5,249 nucleotides of DNA from an uncultured Sutterella sp. (lineage in GTDB: Bacteria > Pseudomonadota > Gammaproteobacteria > Burkholderiales > Burkholderiaceae_F): NCBI GenBank assembly GCA_902493085.1, contig CABUOH010000110.1:1-5249 (forward strand), read 5' to 3'. The position numbers and the translations under genes are program-made. This document shows positions 1 through 5,249 of the stretch, piece after piece; position 1 is the stretch's first letter, and each line of letters begins with the position of its first letter. The notes beneath the pieces were generated by a model, which was not told the origin of the DNA, made no database searches, and was given only the letters and a program-made list of their open reading frames with translations.

Positions 1-843
1 ATGGGCAGCCTTGTAAGCGATGCCGGTTCCGTCGGCTTCTATGGCGCCATGGCTTCTGCCTTCGCTTCCGGCTGGTCTGACAACATCACGGGTCATACCG
101 CCGTCATGGCCGACTACCAGAGCCGCTACGACAATACGATCGCCTATGTTTCCCCTGAATTCGCCGGCGTGAAGGTTTTCGCTCAGTACGCGATGGGCGA
201 TACGAACGAAAACAAGAACACGAACGACCGCTACGCCGCTCTCGGCGCCGAATGGAAGGCCGGTGCTCTTGATGTCGGCTTCCTCGTCGACTGGCTTGAC
301 AAGGACGACTCCAAGATCTTCAAGAACGACCCCAATCTGCAGGACACCTACACGTTCAATCTTGCCGGTTCTTACGACTGCGGCTTTGCCAAGACCTTCA
401 TGGCCGTTCAGTACTTCAAGGACGCCCGTGACGCCGGTTCCGTGCTCGACTCCATGGGCATCTATGATCTCGACACCTACAGCTCGCTTTATCCCAACGA
501 ACCGGCCCGCGCTGAAAAGGCTCTGAAGTTCTCTCGTGCCGCCATTTCGAACACGGGCTACGGCGTGCACATCGGCACGACCTTTGAAGCGCTCGGCGGC
601 AACTGGCTTGCCGGCATCGGCTACATGGAAGCCGACATAGACTATGCCAACGATGGTCAGCTTGCCGATTCCAAGGCCTACACGGCTTCTCTTGGCTACG
701 AATATTCCCTCTCCAAGCGCACGATGCTCTATACGGGCGCCGGTTATGTCAAGCGTGAAGCCGACATCAACGGTACGAATGTCGACGCCTCTTGGGAACA
801 GGAATCCTACGACTTCGTCGCCGGCCTCGTTCACAAGTTCTAA
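1..843 (+). CDS. Outer-membrane porin, 3' part (5' end outside window)
   Basis: This is the C-terminal 280 residues of a general diffusion porin, a beta-barrel that would sit in the outer membrane and let small hydrophilic solutes through. The sequence shows alternating aromatic/hydrophobic strands and polar loops, a RYDNTIAYVSPEF block (residues 42-54) resembling the mid-protein block of Burkholderia/Neisseria porins, a SLSKRTMLYTGAGYV strand pair (236-250), and a C-terminal strand ending in Phe (YDFVAGLVHKF), the usual BAM recognition signal. The ATG at base 1 is probably an internal Met: there is no signal peptide, and the conserved mid-protein block arrives about 100 residues too early for a 350-400 residue family, so the signal peptide and first strands should lie upstream. 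A long polar segment at about 139-185 looks like a large surface loop. Codons ending in T (GCT, GTT, GGT) are commoner here than in the minus-strand genes, as expected for a highly expressed protein. One cysteine (C127) is unusual for a porin. Family assignment is firm; pore specificity is unknown. Confidence 0.9.
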   Translation: MGSLVSDAGSVGFYGAMASAFASGWSDNITGHTAVMADYQSRYDNTIAYVSPEFAGVKVFAQYAMGDTNENKNTNDRYAALGAEWKAGALDVGFLVDWLDKDDSKIFKNDPNLQDTYTFNLAGSYDCGFAKTFMAVQYFKDARDAGSVLDSMGIYDLDTYSSLYPNEPARAEKALKFSRAAISNTGYGVHIGTTFEALGGNWLAGIGYMEADIDYANDGQLADSKAYTASLGYEYSLSKRTMLYTGAGYVKREADINGTNVDASWEQESYDFVAGLVHKF

Positions 844-950
844 TCAGCCAGTTCTGATTTGAATGCATCCGCCCGTCTGGGGTTGTCTCAGACGGGCGTT
901 TTGCATCTTGCGAAGTCAAGTTTCACGCATGGCTGCGGTCTTGTCTCAGG
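844..950. other. Convergent intergenic region between porin and serB
   Basis: These 107 nt separate the stop codons of two convergent genes. Apart from the porin terminator no gene or clear regulatory site is visible. The 9-mer TTGTCTCAG occurs twice (883-891, inside the hairpin, and 941-949, just beyond the serB stop). A weak 4-bp stem, CTTG/CAAG (907-920), is too short to act as a serB terminator. Confidence 0.6.
870..902 (+). terminator. Rho-independent terminator of the porin gene
   Basis: A perfect 10-bp inverted repeat, CGCCCGTCTG (870-879) and CAGACGGGCG (889-898), encloses a 9-nt loop and is followed directly by four Ts (899-902). It begins 27 nt after the porin stop codon, the expected place for an intrinsic terminator of that transcript. 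The T run lies only on the plus-strand side. On the minus strand the hairpin is followed by GGATGC, so it would be at best a weak terminator for the convergent serB transcript. Confidence 0.85.
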
Positions 951-1802
951 CTAGGTCCAGGCTTCAAGAAAGCAGTGCTTGAGGGTCGAGAAGTCTCCGA
1001 AGCGCACGCCTCTGGGCGCCTCCTTCATGACGAGCGGCTTGCCGTGATAGGCAAAGCCGAAGCCCGCCGCCGCAATCATCTGCAGGTCGTTGGCGCCGTC
1101 GCCGCCCGCAATCGTTTCGCCGAGCGACGCGCCGTTGACCTCGGCGAGCACTTCGAGCGCGCGTCGCTTGCCGTCGGCGTCGAGAATCGCGCCGCCCGCC
1201 GGGCCCCGCACGCCGCCCGTGAGGCGTCCGTCCTCGATGACGAGGCGGTTGCAGACGACGCCCGTCATGCCGAACCGGTTCGCCACGTGAGAGGCGATTT
1301 CTTCGAATCCTCCGGTGAGAATGTAGGTTTTGAGTCCGTGGTGCCTGAGAAAGGCGACGAAGTCAAGGGCGCCGGGCGTGGGACGGGCGCGCTCGATCGC
1401 ATGGTCGACGATCTCGCGGCCAGCGCCCGCAAGAACGGCGACGCGCCGGCGCAGCGATTCGTCAAAGGGGAGGAGCCCCTCCATCGCCTTGCGGGTGATG
1501 CGCGAGATCTTTTCGCCTGCCCCTACGGCGCCGGCCATCTCGTCGATGCATTCGCATTCGATGAGCGTGGAGTCCATGTCGAAGCAGGCAACGCGAAAGC
1601 GCGAGAGCGAAAGATCGGGCGGCAAAAGCAGGGCGTCCACGCCTGCGGCCTCGGCCGAAGCTGACAGTCCCGACGGAAAGCCCGTTGATGAAATGCCCGA
1701 AAGTCGAATGAAGCCCGGCTTGGCGCGCTTCGTGTGGAAGTTGAGACGGTCGGCGAGTTCGCAGATGCTCCGGTCGTCGCCCGCAAGGAGCAGGTCGTTC
1801 AT
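951..1802 (-). CDS. serB: Phosphoserine phosphatase (HAD superfamily)
   Basis: SerB hydrolyses O-phosphoserine to serine and phosphate, the last step of serine synthesis from 3-phosphoglycerate, in the cytoplasm. The 283-residue product fits betaproteobacterial SerB proteins: a variable N-terminal region (about 1-68) and a HAD phosphatase domain. HAD motif I is DMDST with nucleophile D75 and acid/base D77. The ECIDE block supplies E84, and SLRRRV supplies R120; both match substrate-binding residues of archaeal PSP (E20, R56). Motif II is TGGF (T163, where most SerB have Ser), the motif III lysine is K212, and motif IV is GDGAND (D235, N238, D239). Cap region and C-terminal AYHGKP block also match the family. 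The start at 1802 is the only in-frame ATG near the upstream gene, with a GAGG 11 nt before it, a long spacing. It lies 47 nt downstream of the phosphodiesterase gene on the same strand and may share its transcript; no separate promoter is evident. Confidence 0.95.
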   Translation of the reverse strand: MNDLLLAGDDRSICELADRLNFHTKRAKPGFIRLSGISSTGFPSGLSASAEAAGVDALLLPPDLSLSRFRVACFDMDSTLIECECIDEMAGAVGAGEKISRITRKAMEGLLPFDESLRRRVAVLAGAGREIVDHAIERARPTPGALDFVAFLRHHGLKTYILTGGFEEIASHVANRFGMTGVVCNRLVIEDGRLTGGVRGPAGGAILDADGKRRALEVLAEVNGASLGETIAGGDGANDLQMIAAAGFGFAYHGKPLVMKEAPRGVRFGDFSTLKHCFLEAWT

Positions 1803-1813
1803 GGTTGTGCATG

Positions 1814-1817
1814 CCTC
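1814..1817 (-). promoter_or_regulatory. Probable serB ribosome binding site, long spacing
   Basis: The minus strand reads GAGG here, 11 nt before the serB ATG, longer than the usual 5-9 nt. Two other ATGs (1819-1817 and 1812-1810) lie just upstream but are out of frame with serB. No better purine-rich site is seen, so translation may be modest or helped by coupling to the preceding gene. Confidence 0.5.
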
Positions 1818-1849
1818 ATGAAAAAGAGGAAACAGAGTTCCGAATCGGG

Positions 1850-3424
1850 TCAGCCTTGACGGCCGCTGCAGTCGCTCACGGGGCGCCCGTGCTCGGGCGT
1901 CCAGCCGTCGCTGCTGATGCGGCTGCCGCAGGTCACGTAGGCGCGGCCTTCGTAGGAGAGGCGCTCGATGCGCTGACGGAAGGTCCCGAGCGCAAGTTCG
2001 AACGCTTCGCGAACGGCCGGGGCGCGATGCGCGCTGCCGCCCGGCAGGGCTTCTTCGAGAAGGCGGCCCGTAGGCTTAGGCATGCCGCTTTGGGGCAAAA
2101 GCCCTTCTAGCGTCATGAGGGTCACGGCCAGGTCGGCGTGCCCCGCGGGCTCCTCATGAACGGCGGATCCCGGGAAGGCGGTGCCGCCCGCGGCGAGCAC
2201 GGCGCGGATTTCCTGAGGGAGCAGCCCGCCGTGGTTGCCAGCACCGATCTCGAGCTCGGGCGCCATGACGATGCCGCCCGTTTCAGGGTCGCCTCTGGGA
2301 ACGATGCGAAGGTCCGGCGAGCGCCGGTTGTCGGTAAAGACCAGGCGTTCGGAGAAGGTGCCCGCAATCCGCCCCTCGATTGCGCCGGGGGCCTCCGGAT
2401 CGGACGGCGAAAAGAGAAGTCCGATGTCGGGTGAGGCCATGAGTGCGTCCCGGGCGCGCAGTTGAAGGGCGGCGTCTTCGGGATGCGTGAACCAGAGGCC
2501 CGCGCAGTAGGTCCCGACGAGCACGGCGTCGGCCTTGTCGACGTCGGCGCCTTCGAGCACGTCGCGGGCCGTGAGGATCCGAAGGCCCGCCTTTTCAAGA
2601 ATGCCCTTCAGGTCGATGTGGCGTCGCACGACGCCGTGCCCGTGGTCGGACATGACGATGAGCTGCACGCCGGCGTTACGGCCTTCGGACTCCCACCAGT
2701 CGAGAACGCGTTCGAACTGACGGTCGGCGTCGCGCCTCGCTTCCCGGGTGAGTTCGGCATCGATGCCGAATTCGTGCGAGGAGTGGTCGGGCTCGCCGAT
2801 CCAGAGGACCGTCACGTCGCCCAAGCCTCGGGGGAGCTCGCGCTCGAAGAAGAGGTCGACGGTCATGCGCGTGCCCTTGAAGTCCGGGAATTCGAGCGGC
2901 ACGCCGCGGCCCTTGGCTTCGACGAGCGCCCGGCGCTCGTTTTCGGGCGCTGCGGCCTCAAGGTCGTGAACGCAGGCGCAGACGTGCCCGGGCGAGCGGT
3001 CGGCATGGAGATGCTGAAGGCGCGTGCTGCCCACCGAATTGGCGCAGTAGACGCGCAGGGTCTTGCCGGCGGCCTCGAGCCGTTCGCCCAGGGTGGGCAC
3101 CTGAAGAAGGCCGTCCTTATGACGGTGGCGCAGAACGTGCGAGAGGTCGAATCCGAAGAAGACGCCCTCGGCGCCGCCCATGTCGCGCCGCCAGTAGCAG
3201 TTGGCGACGAGCCCGTGGTCGGTCGGGCGAAAGCCCGAGAAGATGCCCGGATGGTTGACGTAGGTTTCGGTCGGGAAGTCCGCCAGATAGTTGCTCCAGA
3301 CGTGATGGGCGGCCATGAAGCGCGAGAGCGCGGGCATGTCGGCCGCCGCATCGCAGGGGCGAAGGCCGTCAAAGCCCACGATCAGAAAGCGGATGCCGTC
3401 GGAGGAAGTCGAAATGGAGGTCAT
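1850..3424 (-). CDS. Cytoplasmic NPP-type phosphodiesterase (alkaline phosphatase superfamily)
   Basis: This 524-residue protein belongs to the type I phosphodiesterase/nucleotide pyrophosphatase family, two-metal enzymes that cleave phosphodiester or pyrophosphate bonds. The predicted site is complete: D19 in VGFDGLRP; nucleophile T54 and N57 in PTETYVNH, aligned with TFPNH of NPPs; D213 and H217 in EPDHSSHEFG, the EPDxxxH pattern; D260 and H261 in MSDHGHG; and H398 in GAGNHGG. No signal peptide or membrane segment is seen, so it should act in the cytoplasm, unlike many secreted or anchored NPPs. The frame stays open upstream to an ATG at 3505, but 3424 is preferred: a GAGGAG lies 6 nt before it, the catalytic core starts within 15 residues, and the longer start would overlap the permease by about 70 nt with a Ser/Pro-rich leader unlike the family. 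It follows the DppC-type permease by 10 nt, implying co-transcription and a role on an imported substrate. The actual substrate is not deducible; phosphonoacetate-hydrolase-like activity is an alternative. The last ~45 residues, with C499 and C519, lie beyond the recognisable catalytic core. Confidence 0.88.
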   Translation of the reverse strand: MTSISTSSDGIRFLIVGFDGLRPCDAAADMPALSRFMAAHHVWSNYLADFPTETYVNHPGIFSGFRPTDHGLVANCYWRRDMGGAEGVFFGFDLSHVLRHRHKDGLLQVPTLGERLEAAGKTLRVYCANSVGSTRLQHLHADRSPGHVCACVHDLEAAAPENERRALVEAKGRGVPLEFPDFKGTRMTVDLFFERELPRGLGDVTVLWIGEPDHSSHEFGIDAELTREARRDADRQFERVLDWWESEGRNAGVQLIVMSDHGHGVVRRHIDLKGILEKAGLRILTARDVLEGADVDKADAVLVGTYCAGLWFTHPEDAALQLRARDALMASPDIGLLFSPSDPEAPGAIEGRIAGTFSERLVFTDNRRSPDLRIVPRGDPETGGIVMAPELEIGAGNHGGLLPQEIRAVLAAGGTAFPGSAVHEEPAGHADLAVTLMTLEGLLPQSGMPKPTGRLLEEALPGGSAHRAPAVREAFELALGTFRQRIERLSYEGRAYVTCGSRISSDGWTPEHGRPVSDCSGRQG

Positions 3425-3430
3425 GAGTGG

Positions 3431-3436
3431 CTCCTC
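3431..3436 (-). promoter_or_regulatory. Ribosome binding site that fixes the phosphodiesterase start
   Basis: The minus strand reads GAGGAG 6 nt before the ATG at 3424-3422. It overlaps the TGA stop (3437-3435) of the upstream permease, an arrangement typical of translational coupling. It supports the start at 3424 over the upstream in-frame ATG at 3505. Confidence 0.8.
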
Positions 3437-4250
3437 AGCGGGCGGCGGGCTCGAGCTTTTGCTGAACCCAGTCGCCGAGTATGGACATGGAAAGCGTGGA
3501 GACAACGATCACGAGGCCGGGAATCACGGCGATCCACCAGGCGGTCGTCAGGTAGTCGCGCCCGAAGCCCAGCATGGTGCCGAGCGAGCTCATCGGAGGC
3601 TGAACGCCGACGCCGAGAAAGGAGAGCGAGGTTTCCAGAAGGATCATCCCGGGGAAGTTGAGCGTCATGTTGACGACGAGCGCCGAGGCGATGTTGGGCA
3701 GGATGTGCCTGAGGGCGATCGAGGCCGTGGGGAGACCGAGCCCCTCGAGCGCGCAGGCATAGCCTTCGGTGTAGGCCGAGCGCGAGAGGTTTCGCGTGAG
3801 CCTTGCGTACCGGTCCCAGCCGTAGACGGCCATGATCACGATGATGACGGTGACGTCGGTGCCGAGAAAGGCGATGATCGTGAGCGCGAGAATGATGAAG
3901 GGAAGCGAGGCCGTGAAGTCGATGCCGCAGTTGACGGCGTCGTCGACAAGCCCTCCGAAGCGCGCGGCGAGAAAGCCGAGGAGCGTGCCGATGACGGCGC
4001 CAAGCAGCGTGCCCACGACCGCAAGCACGAAGGACATGCGGATCGAGTAGAGAAGGCGCGAGAAGATGTCGCGGCCGAGCTCGTCGGTGCCGAGAATGTG
4101 CGCGGCGCTCTCAAACGGCATGAGAAGCCGTGCCGTGAGGTCCATCGCCTCCAGGTCGTAGGGCGCGAGCACCGGGGCGAGAAGCCCCGCGGTGAAGAAG
4201 ACGGCGAGAATGACGCCTGCCGTCAAGGCGAGAACGGGACGTGTTTTCAT
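3435..4250 (-). CDS. DppC-type permease of a peptide-family ABC importer
   Basis: This 271-residue inner-membrane protein is one half of the translocation pore of a dipeptide/oligopeptide/nickel-family ABC importer. It starts with a transmembrane helix (about 7-29) and continues with the DppC hallmark LGTDELGRDIFSRLLYSIR (53-71). Further hydrophobic segments lie at about 74-96, 113-128, 133-145, 187-207 and 239-258. The coupling (EAA) loop that contacts the ATPase is at about 164-186 and ends in RHILPN; its start reads CALEGLG where AArAlG is usual. The C-terminal FLGVGVQPPMSSLGTML block (211-227) is also typical of the subfamily. Length is slightly short but complete. The start at 4250 overlaps the stop of the upstream permease by one base (TGATG) and has AAGGGAG 7 nt upstream (4258-4264). 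The frame extends further upstream, but that Arg/His-rich stretch is antisense-like noise inside the other permease gene. Substrate is unknown: this family also carries nickel, glutathione and other small molecules. Confidence 0.93.
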   Translation of the reverse strand: MKTRPVLALTAGVILAVFFTAGLLAPVLAPYDLEAMDLTARLLMPFESAAHILGTDELGRDIFSRLLYSIRMSFVLAVVGTLLGAVIGTLLGFLAARFGGLVDDAVNCGIDFTASLPFIILALTIIAFLGTDVTVIIVIMAVYGWDRYARLTRNLSRSAYTEGYACALEGLGLPTASIALRHILPNIASALVVNMTLNFPGMILLETSLSFLGVGVQPPMSSLGTMLGFGRDYLTTAWWIAVIPGLVIVVSTLSMSILGDWVQQKLEPAAR

Positions 4251-5173
4251 CAGTTGTCTCCCTTGCGAAGCCGCGGGTTGACGACGAGTGCGAGAAGGTC
4301 CATGAGCAGATTGGCCGCGACGAGCGAGGCGCCCGTGGCGAGCACGATCATCTGCACGACGGGAATGTCGCGCGAGGCGACCGACTGCACGAGGAGCTTG
4401 CCGACGCCGGGCCACGAAAAGACGTTTTCGGTGATGACGGCTCCGGCGACGAGCGTGCCGAGGAAGAAGCCGAGAATCGTGAGAATCGAGAGCATGGCGT
4501 TGGGGAGCGCATGGAGCCAGATGATGCGCCGCTCGGGAAGCCCCCGCATGCGGGCGGCCCTCACGCACGGCAGGCGCAGCGCGTCGATCATGGCGCTTCG
4601 GGCGTAGCGCGAGAAGATGGCCGCCTCCGAGGTCGCCATGGTGATGATCGGCATCACGTAGTGCCAGACGGTCGTGTTGCCGTAGGACGGCAGCCACCCG
4701 AGCCAGATCGAGAAGACGAGAAGGAGCAGCACGCCCATGAAGAAGTTGGGCACCGCGTAGCCGAAGACCGACATCACCATGAGGCCGCGGTCAAGCGCCG
4801 TGTTTCGGTGAAGCGCGGCGCAGACGCCCGACGGAATGCCGATCAGAAGCGTCGCGGCGGCGGTCGGAATCATGAGAGAGAGCGTGGGCCCCAAGGCGTC
4901 GAGAAAGACCTCCTTGACGGGCTGGCCGGTCATGTAGCTCGTGCCCATGTCGAGCGAGACGAACTTTTCAAGGTAGACGAGGAACTGCTGCCAGAGCGGC
5001 AGGTTGAGGCCCCACTGGGCGCGGAAGGCCTCGAGCGCCACCTCGTCGGCGGCGTTGCCGAGCATGATGCGCGCCGGGTCGCCCGTGAGGTGCAGCCCGA
5101 AGAAGACGCATGCCGTGAGAAGGAGCAGCGTGAACGCTGCGCGAAGAAGAATGCGGAGAACGACGGCGAACAT
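4250..5173 (-). CDS. DppB-type permease of a peptide-family ABC importer
   Basis: This 307-residue inner-membrane protein is the partner permease of the DppC-type subunit. It shows the subfamily layout: an N-terminal helix (about 5-25), then a periplasmic stretch with GDPARIMLG (31-39), QWGLNLPLWQQFLVYLEK (53-70) and DMGTSYMTGQPV (75-86). Membrane segments follow at about 97-118, 132-158, 172-188, 228-250 and 272-297. The cytoplasmic coupling loop CVRAARMRGLPERRIIWLHA (203-222) continues into LPN and is a clear EAA motif. The ENVFSWPGVGKLLVQSV block (250-266) is highly characteristic of DppB/OppB proteins. Length matches the family (about 300-340). The ATG at 5173 lies 3 nt after the stop of the ATPase gene, with GAGG (5182-5185) 8 nt upstream, so the three transporter genes are tightly coupled. 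No substrate-binding protein gene is visible in the window, so the transported molecule cannot be named. Confidence 0.94.
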   Translation of the reverse strand: MFAVVLRILLRAAFTLLLLTACVFFGLHLTGDPARIMLGNAADEVALEAFRAQWGLNLPLWQQFLVYLEKFVSLDMGTSYMTGQPVKEVFLDALGPTLSLMIPTAAATLLIGIPSGVCAALHRNTALDRGLMVMSVFGYAVPNFFMGVLLLLVFSIWLGWLPSYGNTTVWHYVMPIITMATSEAAIFSRYARSAMIDALRLPCVRAARMRGLPERRIIWLHALPNAMLSILTILGFFLGTLVAGAVITENVFSWPGVGKLLVQSVASRDIPVVQMIVLATGASLVAANLLMDLLALVVNPRLRKGDN

Positions 5174-5176
5174 GAA

Positions 5177-5249
5177 TCAGGCCTCGGAATGCGTGAGAAA
5201 GGAGGGGCCGGAAAAGCAGGCGGTCATGTGGCCGTCGCCCAAATCCCTG
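5177..5249 (-). CDS. Peptide-type ABC transporter ATPase, last 23 codons (rest outside window)
   Basis: Reading the minus strand in from the right edge gives RDLGDGHMTACF followed by a short tail SGPSFLTHSEA and TGA (5179-5177). The GDGHxxAC pattern matches the C-terminal extension (oligo_HPY domain) of DppD/OppD/DppF-type ATPases, whose end commonly reads GHxxAC. The Walker and ABC signature motifs would lie beyond the window and cannot be checked. It stops 3 nt before the DppB-type permease, as expected for the ATP-driving subunit of the same importer. Whether it is a single ATPase or a fused DppD-DppF protein cannot be told from this fragment. Confidence 0.75.
   Translation of the reverse strand, partial: RDLGDGHMTACFSGPSFLTHSEA

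Noticed and set aside
1..3. ATG at base 1 as the true porin start
   Set aside because: No signal peptide follows and about 100 residues of the usual N-terminal porin region are missing, so it is most likely an internal Met at the window edge.
975..1664. 229-codon open frame on the plus strand opposite serB
   Set aside because: Antisense shadow of serB; no ribosome binding site or known family features.
1840..1848. Small inverted repeat CCGAATCGG upstream of serB as an operator
   Set aside because: Only 4-bp arms; expected by chance and with no second copy or promoter nearby.
3425..3505. Upstream ATG (3505) as the start of the phosphodiesterase
   Set aside because: It would add a Ser/Pro-rich leader of 27 residues overlapping the permease gene, while a strong GAGGAG sits at proper distance from the ATG at 3424.
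2462..3661. 399-codon open frame on the plus strand opposite the phosphodiesterase
   Set aside because: Ala/Val/Gly/Arg-rich mirror of the coding strand, no recognisable domain, and the opposite strand carries a complete metal-site motif set.
3315..4607. 430-codon open frame on the plus strand opposite the permease and phosphodiesterase genes
   Set aside because: It is very rich in Arg, Glu, Gly and Asp with low hydrophobic content, matches no family I know, and lies antisense to genes with clear motifs; long open frames are expected opposite GC-rich genes.
4251..4697. N-terminal extension of the DppC-type permease in the same frame
   Set aside because: The extra 149 residues are Arg/His-rich, lie inside the DppB-type gene in another frame, and the true start is marked by the TGATG junction, an SD and a normal first membrane helix.

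Overview
The window looks like chromosomal DNA from a Gram-negative bacterium, most likely a betaproteobacterium of the order Burkholderiales and plausibly a Sutterella-like gut member. This rests on three things: the trimeric-porin fragment with a Burkholderia/Neisseria-style C-terminus (ends GLVHKF), the SerB length and layout, and the GC-rich, densely packed minus-strand genes. It is an inference from family resemblance; no database search was possible.

Layout: the left end (1-843, plus strand) is the 3' part of an outer-membrane porin gene cut by the window edge, followed by a rho-independent terminator (870-902). Everything from 951 to the right edge is on the minus strand and reads, in transcription order, as follows. 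First comes the last 23 codons of a peptide-type ABC transporter ATPase (cut by the right edge). Next are a DppB-type permease and a DppC-type permease, then a cytoplasmic alkaline-phosphatase-superfamily phosphodiesterase of the nucleotide pyrophosphatase (NPP) type, and finally phosphoserine phosphatase serB. The first four genes are joined by gaps of 3 and 10 nt and a 1-nt TGATG overlap, so they very probably form one operon. serB follows after 47 nt and could be the last gene of the same transcript. The porin and serB converge, with 107 nt between their stop codons.

Working together: the two permeases and the ATPase would make the membrane part of a dipeptide/oligopeptide-family importer; no substrate-binding protein gene is visible. 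The phosphodiesterase has a full set of predicted metal ligands and the nucleophilic threonine but no signal peptide, so it would act on something inside the cell. The simplest hypothesis is uptake of a phosphodiester- or phosphonate-bearing small molecule followed by intracellular hydrolysis. The neighbouring serB permits the more speculative idea that one product is phosphoserine. No phage, IS, tRNA, rRNA or CRISPR sequence was seen. Long plus-strand reading frames opposite the minus-strand genes are GC-driven shadows.
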